From assembly GCA_002077045.2 (NCBI GenBank), contig KZ111165.1, positions 21,311-82,149 of the forward strand: a DNA stretch of 60,839 bases. Reading direction: 5' to 3'. A model generated the notes under the pieces. The model ran no database searches and was not told the DNA's origin. It saw only the letters and a program-made list of their open reading frames with translations. Source of the stretch: Rachicladosporium sp. CCFEE 5018 (lineage: Eukaryota; Ascomycota; Dothideomycetes; Cladosporiales; Cladosporiaceae). Position numbers and translations under genes: made by a program. This document shows, in pieces, positions 29,628-40,191 of this stretch (position 1 is its first letter; each line of letters starts with the position of its first letter).

Positions 29628-31373
29628 ATGGGCAGTCTATGGGTATTAGCCTTCGCATGCTCGACCGTTATCGCCCTTGTCGCCTTCTGCAGGACAAGGT
29701 CAGCTACGCGGCCACCGACTGGCGCACGTTGGCCCCCTCTGCACCAAGGTCAGCGTCCACCATCCCATGTGTCTTGACATGCCTTGACCACTCAACTGGC
29801 AGCTTATGACAGGACTGCCACTGCTAGGGAGCTTTCTACAGCTTCCGTCGGAACGTTCATGGCTTACCTTCAAGACTTGGGCCGATGATTTGGGGCCTCT
29901 CTTTGGCATAAAAGTCATGGGCAGATACATGGTCGTCGTGTCGACCGAAAAGATCGCCAACGATTTGCTGCGTGAGCGCGGTGCCCTCTACTCATCGCGA
30001 GAGCAGCTCCCGTTCGCTGCAAAGCTTATGTCACAGAATCAAAGACCGCTTCTGCTTCCTTACGGTGGTGCGTTGAAAGTCCCTTCGTCCCTCGGCGTTG
30101 CTAACGGACACATCATATCTTTGGCGTCGTGGTCGCAGACTGATGCACATTTTGACGATGCCAGCCGCTGCAAAGTCCTACGAGCTTCTACAGTCCTTCG
30201 AATCCTTGCGCTTGCTAGATGGGATGATTCGCGATCCTTCCAAGTACGAGAGTCATTTCGAGACCTACGCCGGGGCAGTTATTATGCGGCTGGCCTTCGG
30301 CAAGAGCATCGACGAGCCAGACACCGAGTCGTTCGTCAGGAGAGTGCTGGAGGTCGTCCACACCGTGGAGCGAGTCGCTTCGCCTGGGTCTTATCTGGTT
30401 GACACATTTCCAGTCCTTCTACGCCTCCCGTACTGGATGGCGCCCTTCAAGCGAGAAGCGCAGAGGCTTCGCGATTCGGAATTGGAGCTCTTCCGCCAGC
30501 TGCGGGCCGACGTGCGAAAGGATATGCTGAGCGAGAAGCCCCGAGAGTCATTCACAAAGACCTTCCTGGACAGACAGCGTGAATTCGGGCTGTCCGATGA
30601 CGAGGGCGCCTATGTCATCGGCACCCTATTCGAGGCTGGCGCGGGAACTACGGCCGCGGCTATGATGTCCTTTTGTCTGGCTATGTGCCACACCCCCGTC
30701 TGGCAGGAAAGGCTTCACGAAGAAGTCGACCGTATTGCCACTGACGAACGTATGCCCGACTTCGATGACCTTTCCGACCTACCCGTCGTGCGTGCGATTG
30801 TGAAAGAGGTGTTGCGATGGCGCCCAGTTACGGCCGGCGGCGTGCCACACCAGTTGATCAAGGACGACACCTACGAGGGTTACTTCCTCCCAGCAAACAC
30901 CATTGTGCATGCAAACCAATGGTACCTATCTTCATTCCTTCTTTCTCCCACCAACGCTTGCATTCACTGAGGCTTGATAGGGCTATTCACCGCGAGGCCG
31001 GCTTGTACCCCGACCCGGAAGTCTTCAATCCCGAACGTTGGCTCTCTCCACTTTACCCCACATTCCGTGAGCCACTGACCAAGTTTCCCAACCTTCAAGC
31101 CTACTCCGCCTTTGGTTTCGGCCGACGCATATGTCCTGGGCTTAACATTGCAGAGCGGTCGCTAAACCTCTTGGTTGCACGTTTGGGATGGCTTGCGTCA
31201 TCGAGAAGAAGCCAGGGGTGGGGGTGCCGTGGTATGACTATACGGCCGGATTCAATGTACAGCCGAAGCCATTTGACTTTCACCTCAACGCGCGGTCTGA
31301 TACGAGGGCGAGGCTGGTGGAGTCGATGTGGAAGCACTGGAAGACTAGCGCCGGCCTACGCCGATGGACTTGA
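29628..31373 (+). pseudogene. Cytochrome P450 with a frameshift after the heme loop and a lost splice acceptor
   Basis: Exons read as 29628-29748 (membrane anchor WVLAFACSTVIALVAF and RPPTGARWPPL), 29813 to about 30071, about 30119-30921, and 30981-31373. P450 hallmarks are all present: FEAGAGTTAAAM (I helix), KEVLRWRP (ExxR), FNPERW, and the heme loop FGFGRRICPG. Two lesions are seen. Between LLLPYG and WRRGRRLMHILTMP an intron with donor-like GTGCGT and branch-like GCTAAC lacks any AG before the conserved Trp. At about 31191 one base is missing, so the frame leaves the family after NLLVARLGW; the true C-terminus (ACVIEKKPGVGVPWYDY) continues in the next frame. It would be an ER-bound monooxygenase of secondary metabolism. 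It is divergent from the LDI-like gene. Confidence 0.75.
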
Positions 31374-31974
31374 GCCAGGTTGGTCGAGCGGGCTGGTGCC
31401 ATCACGAATCTTTTGCATTCAGTACTCCGCTCGAGGGGCTTATCTGGATGGGTCGACAGAGACGATGACTATCGCGCATGTATCATGCCTATTCTCCTCA
31501 CACATCCCGTTGCTCCTTGGTCTCCGTTCTGCCGTGCTTCAGGCTCCGATGCCATGGTAGACGATTGGCATGCCGAGTTGTTAAGCCACTGAGTGATGTA
31601 CAGGGGAGTACGAGGGAGCCGAGCCCGAGGAGTGCCTCGTGCCAACATTTCCCGATGGGTTTCGTTGCCGTCATCGACCCACGGATTGACTTGTCACATG
31701 ACCTAGGCCAACGGGTTGATGTATGTACTTTGTGACCGTTGTACACGATTTTTGGACCCTGCTCGCAATCGCAAACGTCCGACGACTGCGCCAAATATCC
31801 ACTTGAACGGCCGCGGGATTAGTGCCTCGATCAGCGGCTGACTGGAGGTGATAGCGCGCTCCACCTCGGGGAAGATGTGACTTGCGCAATGTACTTTCGA
31901 ACACGTTCTGTCATTGTGCACTATGTCTTTGCAACTGGAACTGTGGATGGAGGGGTTATTCTCGGTAGCTTTTT
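31374..31974. other. Intergenic between P450 and crotonase relic
   Basis: 600 nt, no gene recognised. Confidence 0.4.
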
Positions 31975-32511
31975 TCACAGCTTCTGACGTCGCTCCTTCC
32001 CCCGGCTGACGTTCAAGTTCCCTTTCCGGCGCTCTGTGTCAACTACTTTAATTCCTTCAGTGAACTCCAGTGAAAGCGCATCTTCCAGTGACCTTGCTTG
32101 GTATGCCGCGTAGTAGGCTGCGTGACGGTCCGCATTCAGCGCGGGTTGTGGTAACTTGGCGACGTGCCTTGCGATATCTGTGGCCACTCGCAAAGCCATA
32201 CCTTCGGGCACCACACGCTGGGCCAAGCCGGACGAAAGTGCTTCCTCCGCGGGAATGGTACGCCCTGTTACGATCCAGTCCATTGCCTTGCTGAGTCCCA
32301 CGAGGGCCTGAAGGCGGACTGCTCCCCCATCGATCATTGGGACGCCCACCTGCCGGGAGAAGACGCCGGCTATGGTGTTCTCCTCGACGATGCGACTCTT
32401 GATGTAATGAGAATGCTCATCGACGTCATATAAACGCCTTTGGACCTCGGATGTGGCGTCGGCCCCGGTCGATTGTGGTGACGCGAGATCGGAGGCCCCG
32501 ACAAGCTGCAA
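31975..32511 (-). pseudogene. Enoyl-CoA hydratase/isomerase (crotonase) C-terminal fragment
   Basis: From about 32391 the minus frame reads EENTIAGVFSRQVGVPMIDG, then VRLQALVGLSKAMDWIVTGR, EALSSGLAQRVVPEGMALR and LEDALSLEFTEGIKVV. That is the second half of a crotonase-fold enzyme. The N-terminal half with the oxyanion-hole Gly segments is absent, and the 40 residues before EENT show no homology and no good start. I read it as a 5'-truncated relic, bordered on its upstream side by AT-rich transposon-like DNA. Its closeness to an LDI-like gene and a P450 may mean an eroded metabolic cluster; this is inference. Confidence 0.65.
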
Positions 32512-32859
32512 ACACCCGCGTCTCCGAAGTGCGGAAGATTGCCCGCGTTGCTCCGTAAAGCTCAGGCTTCCAGCTTGCTATCACTCCTGGCGGACGCGTC
32601 ATTTTTACAGTACGCGAGAATGATGATTTAATCTTTCGCGGTGCGCGGGCACTGCATCGGGGGTTCGAACGCGTGCTCTGAAAAGGGACACCGCACGGTC
32701 GAGCCCTGAACCTGCTTCAGCCTCGCTAAATTTGTAACGCAGAACAGCGCTTACTGTCTAGAGTCTTTGTCTTCACTTCCACACGGCACCACTGGTTTTT
32801 AAGGGCCCGGAGTTGTCCATGCGCTAGGAATTAGGGACCGTGTCGATGACTCTAGTACT

Positions 32860-33584
32860 TGGAAGCTCACTATCGAAACAGTATTGGCTGGTAGTAAGGG
32901 GTCTAAACCACCGAAGACATCTCGTTACGGAGGCGACGATGAAGATACGTGGCCTTTAAGCGTAGTAAAATAGAAGGGCTACGGCTAGAAGAGAATTACG
33001 GATACGACCTTTATACCTTATCGAGCCTAGGTTACGCTTAGGCGCAGTTAGATATAGCCCGAGGATATTCGTCGATAAGTAAGATTAGGACTAGTTAAGC
33101 ACGTAACCGTATTGAATTTTAAATAATAAGGGGCGCCGCTACCGGAATCACCATTACCTATTAATGTATCTCAGCTATTAAGAGCTAGAAGGCTAGTCTA
33201 CCCACTTTCCTCCTAGATTTCGGCCGTAAGCAATACGCCTTCTACGATTAAGGCTACTACTTTATCTACTTTTTAAGAGTAATAGAAGGACCCGGCGTAC
33301 TAAGATTCGAGGACTAAAACGGCTCTATAGTTAATTAAGTAAAGTGAGCTCTACTTAGGAAGGGAGCTATAAAAGGGTTACGGATAAGGGAGGGAAGGCG
33401 GAATAGTAGAATAAGTTAGCGAGGGCCTCGTAGAGTAGATAGTAAGAGCCTAGAAGAGTACGGGAGGGTAAGTCGTATAGTATAGTAACTATATATAGGT
33501 TTGTGTTAGGCGGCGGTACTATAATAAGCGTCTATTAAGGTAGTAACAATATAATCGCGAAGAGCTTTAAAGAATCTCTAGAAG
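32860..33584. repeat. TpA-rich, CpA-poor RIP-like DNA (left block)
   Basis: The base composition changes abruptly. TA dinucleotides are everywhere (TATA, TTAAG, CTAG), CA and TG are scarce, while CG remains common. Stops interrupt every frame. This is the usual signature of repeat-induced point mutation (CpA to TpA) on an old transposable element. I cannot identify the element type. The block continues on the other side of the solo LTR (34010-34560). Confidence 0.75.
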
Positions 33585-33589
33585 ACTAA

Positions 33590-34004
33590 TGTTACGACCT
33601 GTGTCGTAAGTGACAATGGATCGCACGTGACAGGATCTCCAAGGGAGACAGGTAGCCACGAGTTATGCTTAAGGGGATGGCAGAGCTGGAAGCGTCGTCG
33701 AGTCTTAAGCGAAGGATGAGCAGTTAGAGTCAATGTGTATGGATCGTTATATTCCAAGAAGTCACTATGAACAATGAGTTGAACACGAGAGATGCAGAAG
33801 GCACTCTCGCTCGCTATATACCTATAAGAGTCGTTCATGATTAGGCGTGATTAGTGTAAGTCTAATCCTTAGAGATCAGGATTAGTCTGAGTCTGATCCA
33901 GCTGGCTCAGTTTATACGTGACTCTGGCGGCTGTGTTCCGTTGCTGGGCTCTTGTGAGCCAATCGCGGAACCTTAGGCTGAGACAGCCTTCATGAATCGT
34001 AACA
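33590..34004. mobile_element. Solo LTR (415 bp) with 8-bp inverted ends and 5-bp target duplication
   Basis: The element begins TGTTACGA (33590) and ends TCGTAACA (34004), a perfect 8-bp inverted pair with canonical TG...CA LTR termini. It is flanked by an identical ACTAA on both sides (33585-33589 and 34005-34009), the 5-bp target-site duplication expected of Ty1/Ty3-type LTR retrotransposons. There is no internal coding region, so it is a solo LTR left by LTR-LTR recombination. An internal imperfect hairpin (CTAATCC...GGATTAG near 33862-33885) is present. Unlike its flanks, the LTR has many CA/TG dinucleotides, so it was inserted after the host block was mutated, or was never subject to RIP. 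Confidence 0.9.
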
Positions 34005-34009
34005 ACTAA

Positions 34010-34560
34010 ACGACAAAGTTATATATAGTACGTGTTCTATACCGTTCGCGGAACTGCTTAAAGGCTTACATATACGCTAGTATATACTTAATAGTCGATA
34101 TGCTTCGACTTAACCTCTATACTATCGGATTCCCTCCTTCCGATATTAGAGCTAGTATAGATAGAGCGACATTCGCAATTTCTTCGCATTAACTTCGACC
34201 TAGTACTTCATTACCAACTAAAGCGGAAAACATCTTAAGGATAAACCTTCGCTACTATATTAGCCGATTGTACGTGACTAGACGTACCGTACGCTACGTC
34301 TCACATACTGTCTTAAGTTAAGGTGACATGTTCCTAGATGCTAGCGTTCGCGGTCGAGAGATAGGCTCCCTATCGTAACGGCCTAGTATTAATTCCGGGC
34401 TTACACTTAAAGGCATCTTAAGACGTATGTTCTCCGATAGCGCTAACGAGCTAAGCGAGTTTAGTATAGCACTATAGTCGCTAGATAGTAAAGGCTACAT
34501 TATGGCTCGCGTCCTAGATTACTATAATAAGGAAATTTAGCGCCCGCGTGTTTACGCTAA
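34010..34560. repeat. TpA-rich RIP-like DNA (right block)
   Basis: Same composition as 32860-33584: frequent TA, few CA/TG, CG retained, no open frame. It ends near 34560, where normal composition returns after a short GC-rich segment around 34540-34570. The two blocks are presumably one old element split by the LTR insertion. Confidence 0.7.
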
Positions 34561-35647
34561 ACGCCCCCTATTTGCGACTTCTAGTCCGCTGATGCTGCCT
34601 TGGCATCTCGTTGTCTCTTGAACGCATGTCACTGGACTAATCTTCTTGCGTTACGTCTGCGGGCGCGAGCGTGCATTGGAAAGATTCCTAAGCCATGTAC
34701 TTGTCTGCATGCAAGGTTGATGCTTATTGTCCTGGGGGCCATTGCGGTTTCAGTTGTGGTTCCGCAGACCGCGAGCTCCAGCTGTGGTGAACTCTATGAC
34801 TTGAAAGGTTGCCTTCGTTTAATTGCGTCGGGATGAAACTCACTCCTGCTGTCAAACGGCATTAATGAACGGCATCAAAATGCAGGAACTATTTGTAGCA
34901 GTCTGGGCATCAACACAACGATGGATCACCAGCACCCCTGCTCGTGATCGCCTCTCCACAGTAGCTCCATAATCAATTCCCCAAATACAGTTGGTCCGGG
35001 CAGCAGGGGACATCATACCGCCAGAAGGTACGGCACCACTGCAGGTCAACATACAGACCTGCACACAGCCTCCCCCGTTTCAGAGGTCGTGGACTTACCT
35101 GCATATCTTTGGAGCGGCCTCAACGATCAGCTATATTATAGATCCTAATGGCAAGGTGCGGTGCAACTGCGCGGTCCGATCACACACCCTGGTATGACCT
35201 TCGCGTGCGCAAGAAACATCTTTAAATGTGCGAGGGGTCTCATTGAGGTCGTTCGCATTCGCGTCCTCGAAAGGACCGCCGTTGGAGAAGCGTCGGACCG
35301 GACGGGTATAATCATGTTGCGATCGTCGTTTGGTAACGCGACCATACTCTTCAATTTGCCACTGTTGTTGGCAAGACGGTTATCAAGGCCATGTATTCCA
35401 TCTAACCTGTAAGTGTCTAGATCGCGGAAAGAACTGTATCCGCCGGAGTGGACCTTCAGGATCCGGCATGCTCCGTCACATCCACCGTCGACATTGTCAC
35501 GTCTCACACAAATTGAAACCACTTAACCGGCAAGTGGAGTTCGAAGTATCGGCCAAACAGTTTGTTCGCCGGTCTTCTCGCCGGTGCGATACATCCTGAA
35601 CGTCGACCGTGAGCACGTACGCTCGTGACAAGTAGATAGGAAATAGG
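34561..35647. other. Intergenic, no gene recognised
   Basis: About 1.1 kb. A 78-codon frame at 34600-34836 and frames at 34991-35522 have no family features. The composition is normal. Confidence 0.4.
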
Positions 35648-36979
35648 TTACACACCCTCTGCCTCTGTAACGTCGCTCCCCACCTCCCCTATGCACGTCA
35701 TATCCTTCGTGTGTAAAGCTGGTGAAGCGGCAATTACTACTGCTCTCGTGTCACGCTTGTCAGTAGGTTTCAGTTTTCCCCCGTTTGCTTCGGTAGACGG
35801 TACAGCGACGTCCGGCTGGACGAGGTTCATTGCCTTCTCCGTACATGCCGCGGCCGAGAAGCCATTGCCGACGTTGCCCGATATGATGCGCCAACGGTCG
35901 GCTTCGTAGTCGTCCATAGCTGTGCGAAGTCTCTCGATCTAGGAAGCGGTCAGTCAGCTGTCTGACCCGTAAAAGTCGACGAATGTACAAGAAAGCAACA
36001 AGCAGGTGGTCAAGCCTCCTAGTTGGCTTCTGTCTCGGCAGCGGAAGCGGCAACGTCTTCGCGTACCATGTCGTCCGTCCATACAGTCGTCTTCGCCTTG
36101 AGCTTGGTGCAGTATCTGACCTGAAGCGTACCCAACTTCGACCTGGGGAAAATCCGAGATCTGCTTCCACGTAAGGTTCTTTGTCGTCTTGAGCTCCACC
36201 AGTAACGCATCGTCTTCGGCAGTGAACTTGAGTTTGGGGTCCTTTGGTTTTGGTGCAGGTGCTGGCATGCCTTCTTGCCCAACCATGCTCGGAGGGCCAT
36301 GTTCGTCCGCCTCTAGTGAGGCTTCCCCAGTCCGTTGTGACTTCGCTGGTGGAGGCTGGTTTGGTATACAATGGTGATGATGCATCTGCGGTTGCACGGT
36401 CTAGAAAGACTGTTATGGATATCTCTGTTGCAGCGAGGCCCGTTGTGAAGGTCCATGGAATAACGAAGCGCCAGGTCGCAATTGGATATGGTGGCCGCGT
36501 GGCGTGAGTTCGACTGGCACATGAGTGCTGCTGACAGCATAGGCTTGGAGCTGCCGTAGCGCTTGATAGTCATAGGAGTAGTCGAATTGGTGGCTGCGTT
36601 TGCGTACTGCGCTGGCTACAGGCTGATATCGTAGCATCTCGGGACTCTCTATAGGCGTGCCATAGTGCGAGGAAGACACTTTGAACATTGCCCATTGGGT
36701 TTGCGTTGCCACCATCTGTGGCTGTTCCACCCCGTAGGATGGCTTTGGTACGGTGACTTGTGATGGCAGGATGGGGGGAATCCCATACTGCGGGAAGCTC
36801 GGGACTGCATGTGATTGAGCTTGCCGAGGTGGATGCTGAACCTGAGGATGGAAGCCTTGGGCAAGAAGCTGCTGGTGGGTAGTATTCGTCACCAGCGTCT
36901 GGTTCGAATCTCGTTGTTCTCGGTCTTGCACGCCATCGGTAAAAACGAAATGCTGATACGGATTCGCCAGGGTTGCCAT
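35648..36979 (-). pseudogene. Gln-rich Myb/SANT-like protein with two CAR-to-TAR type stops and a frameshifted Myb domain
   Basis: The start MATLANPYQHFVFTDGVQDR (ATG 36979) leads into a Gln/Pro/His-rich region. In one continuous frame come TAA (36415-36413) and, four codons later, TAG (36403-36401). They lie in a run that would read Gln-rich if both were CAA/CAG, and the frame then continues through TVQPQMHHHHCIPNQPPPAK to the Myb-like helix LKFTAEDDALLVELKTTKNL and TWKQISDF. Just after ISDF the third Myb helix (LGTLQVRYCTKLKAKTTVW) sits in another frame, so one or two bases are lost near 36130-36155. A further conserved piece (MDDYEADRWRIISGNVGNGF) lies at 35850-35917, probably after an intron. 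In intact form it would be a nuclear DNA-binding protein. Confidence 0.65.
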
Positions 36980-37366
36980 GGCCCATACAGACCAGAGTCT
37001 AGTGCTGAAGCAACGTGCTGCACCAAGGCTAGCGAGCTTCGGCAAGGTCTTCGTTGATGTAATTAACGTAGAGAGACGATCGTTCCATGAGTCCACGTGC
37101 TGACCCAAGCGTTCAAGCTCTGCGCTCCTATTCGAATCCGCTTTTGGATCTGCGCTACCTGAACGATGCACCCATGCGTCTGTGCCAAGCTTATCAACAG
37201 CCAACGGGAATGTAGCCGGCTCGAAGCATGCCTAATCAGTCCCTAGCCTCGACCAGACTGACTCCTGTGGTGAATACCAATGATCGGGCACCAGGAGTCA
37301 CCAACAGAGTTGGTTGATTGGTCGCAGCGCTACGACAATCTTCTCCCGTGTGGCGCATCGCCGCAA

Positions 37367-37680
37367 TCAACCAGGAGAAAGAGGCGTTAAACTGTGCATG
37401 AGCCCAAGGTTTAAAACGCGCGCATCCATGACCCGTGGATCCTCCGTATGCGAGGAATATGCTTCTCGTCCTGTAAATCCATGTGTCAAGGTGAGGAATT
37501 TGCAATGCGAATCTTGGGTGTCGCCACATGCATATGACAACGCAACATAGGTTTTCGCCTGTTTCGCGGTGTAGGTTTCAAGAAAGGACTGGATAGGCTT
37601 GTTGGGCAGGCCGGGGTTGAGTACCAAGAGACGGCCTCGTCCGGTTTGAACGGCCGATATTCATGTTGAGCTTGGCCCAA
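37367..37680 (-). pseudogene. HET (heterokaryon incompatibility) domain, N-terminal fragment
   Basis: On the minus strand HEYRPFKPD (about 37660) is followed, after a one-base frame change, by RGRLLVLNPGLPNKPIQSFL and YVALSYACGDTQDSHCKF. The RLL-L-PG...YVALSYxxGD series is the start of the fungal HET domain, which in intact proteins triggers incompatibility or cell death. After about 80 residues homology stops. The rest of the HET domain is not found downstream. I treat it as a short relic. Confidence 0.55.
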
Positions 37681-38629
37681 GAACGACGAATCCGCGTCTA
37701 AATCTGTATCGAGTCACACAACCAAGCTAGCGAACAGCGATCCATACCTCCATATCATTGGCGCACCCGGGTCAGCGAGCAGAGCCACCACCTGAGCGAG
37801 GCTGAATAGCGTGAGGGGTGGGTGAGGTAGTGTGATTCTCACCTGCGCAAAGGCGGCGCGCCTGACTGAGGGCAACGGGTACCATCGACAAAGACATGTC
37901 GTGTCGGGCTACCTCGCAAGAATCTGACACTTCAGCAAGAGCATTTTGGGTACATTAACAGCAATGAGATGGACTCGCACCTCATGCTGCGTTGCCTAAA
38001 GACCCTCACAGCCTCACAGCAGTACCTTCTTGGGCATTGAAACCTCATCCCAAGATTCAGCGTCCTGTCCGCGACTTTGATGATTGAGACGACCTGGCTA
38101 GTTTTCCGTTTTGTCTGAGCCTCGCGCCCTGCTCGCCTTCTTGGACTTGCAAGTGTCCCGATTGAGACGGCTAGAGTGCATTATTGCTAGCCGTGCACTC
38201 GTAATCCCTCATGTGGTGTTGCAGCAACCGATTGACGGGGAATGTTCTTATGCCCTCTCATTTGTCCTTATACGTAAGACTCGCAAGCCTCTTCGAGGAG
38301 GCAATTGGTTGTGCAGGGTGCGCCAGGCGCTCATTACAGGTACTGCACATGGTAATCTCACGCGACCGAAGAGGAAAACCCGGAGTGCGTAGTGGGATAC
38401 CTTGCGAAGAGTGTAGAGGTGTCCCGCGTCCGCCGGACGGACATGAATGCTCCATCTCAATGAGCACATATACACGGAGCAAGTGGCTTAGGACGATCGG
38501 CGATTCGTTATACTTCGCAACACAACGTGCCTGCAAGCGCAGATATTATCTGATTAATAAGACTACTGGAAGATTTAACAGGCGAGATCTAAGAAGCTGG
38601 GCTCATCATTGACGTGCACTTGATAGTCG
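37681..38629. other. Intergenic, no gene recognised
   Basis: Nearly 1 kb. A 133-codon frame (38211-38612) has no family features. Confidence 0.4.
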
Positions 38630-38760
38630 ATCGAAGCTAAAGCCCAAAGCCAGCAGTATCTCACACCCCCTGAAGAGAAGGCGATGGTCGAGTTCATATT
38701 GCATATGTCTTCCCTCGGACATCCTCTGCAAATCAAGCATTTACCTTTCATTGCCTTGAG
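38630..38760 (+). mobile_element. pogo/Fot1-type transposase fragment (CENP-B-like helix-turn-helix)
   Basis: The frame reads IEAKAQSQQYLTPPEEKAMV, then FILHMSSLGHPLQIKHLPF. It matches the segment between the psq and CENP-B helix-turn-helix motifs of fungal pogo/Fot1-family transposases (Q-x-L-T-P-x-E-E-x-A-L-V). It ends within a few bases of where a permease reading frame begins (about 38769), so this looks like a recombination junction. No terminal repeats seen. Confidence 0.6.
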
Positions 38761-38768
38761 TGCTACTC

Positions 38769-40191
38769 GCCATAGGCCGGCGCATCATTGCAGGTTTCTT
38801 CGCCATCCTCGTCCCTTTGGTCTACCTCGGCCCACAGAACGGTGCGGAATTCGTGTTTACTTCGGCGGTCGATGCCGGGGTCTGGTCGAACTATGGCATT
38901 GCCTTCTGCGTTGGCTTGACCACCAGCACTTTCCCGTTCGTTGGGGTGGGTGCAAGATCCATACTCAGGATACGGATGAGCGCTAATGTCTTGGCATAGT
39001 ACGATGCTGCTAGCCACATGAGCGAAGTGAGTTGCACGTGTCAATGCGGTTGAGAAGCGCGCTGACTATGAATCGGTGGCCAGGAAGTCAAAGAGCCCAC
39101 TAAGGTGATTCCGCGGGCTATGATAGGCACCATCCTCACGAATGGATTGCTGAGGTTTGGGATGATTATCGCCTTACTCTTTTCCATGGTATGGACTTTA
39201 GGAAGAACGTACGCGATAGACTTATGCTGATACTGTCGCAGGTATGTTCGTCTATGGTTGATCGTTCTACCTTGGCGCAATTGCATCTACGACTGGCATC
39301 TGCAGTCGCTATAGCTCCACTTGAGTGGGCTTCTAGCATGGAATCCTTGATGCTCTCCTAATCTTTTGTATCACCGGAAGTCTGATCGCACGCTAACCCT
39401 AAACTTAAACACAGGGGGATCCAACAGCAGTGCTCTCGACACCAGTATCCGCGGCAGGTATCATCCAGATCTATTACAACGCAGTCCAATCTTTGCCAGG
39501 GACCGACGCTATGATAGCTGTATCGTTAGTGGTCGTCATTATGGCCAACTTCGGTCTCCAGGCTGGTTGCTCCAGGATGTCCTGGGCCTTTGCTCGTGAT
39601 CGAGGTACGCAGTTGTTGAGTGAGGTGGCGAGAGCTGCTCGAGTGTTGACTTCTTCCAGGCTTCCTGCTTCGAGGTATTTTGACCATATCAGTCCGCGCA
39701 CGCAGGTGCCTTTCCGCGCTATGATGTTGTCCGTCGTAATTCAGGTCCTTCTCGGTCTGATCAATATCGGCTCAGCGACGGCTTTCAACGCCTTCGTAAA
39801 CTCTGCCGCTGTGACGCTGTACATCACCTACGTAGGTATACCAAGCAGCGAAGTTATGGGCGTCTGCTGACACTGCCTGCAGATTGCTCCGGTCGTCCTC
39901 GGAGTCTTGAAGACATGGCGTGGAGAGCACATACCGTACAATCCTGAAGCTTTTTCCTTAGGCAGGTACCGCGAGGTAGTGAATTGGGTGGCCATCGTTT
40001 ACACCTTTTCCACCATATTCTGGCTGTTCTGGCCGATTATGGCCAATCCTACAGCCGTGACGATGAACTGGTCGATCGTGCTGGTGGGGGCCGTATTTGT
40101 ATTTGCAGGGGTCTGGTGGTTCGTTGACGGGTGCAACTCCGTTGGGCCAGACATTGAAGCGACTCTGAATCAGCATGTGGCAACGGAATAG
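38769..40191 (+). pseudogene. Amino acid/GABA-type permease (APC family), 5'-truncated
   Basis: From 38769 the frame gives AFxxL-type helices: IAGFFAILVPLVYLGPQNGA, GIAFCVGLTTSTFPFVG. After a short intron come YDAASHMSE, a second intron, then EVKEPTKVIPRAMIGTILTN and FGMIIALLFSM. A long intron (about 39189-39415) precedes GDPTAVLSTP, IIQIYYNAVQSLPGTDAMIA and MANFGLQAGCSRMSWAFARD. Later SPRTQVPFRAMMLSVVIQVL and, after an intron near 39832-39883, IAPVVLGVLKTWRGEHIPY to GPDIEATLNQHVATE and stop at 40191. This is the C-terminal half to two thirds of a fungal choline/GABA-type amino acid permease. The first four or five helices are missing, replaced by transposase sequence. The stretch after FARDRG (39604-39660) does not splice cleanly in frame. 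Confidence 0.7.

Noticed and set aside
32661..32670. GGTTCGAAC-like tRNA B box
   Set aside because: No A box at suitable spacing and no cloverleaf can be folded around it.
34600..34836. 78-codon frame with a hydrophobic, signal-like segment
   Set aside because: The hydrophobic segment is internal, no homology is recognised, and it borders RIP-like DNA.
36901..36910. GGTTCGAATC, another tRNA B-box-like string
   Set aside because: It lies inside the coding part of the Myb-like gene and has no A box or acceptor stem.
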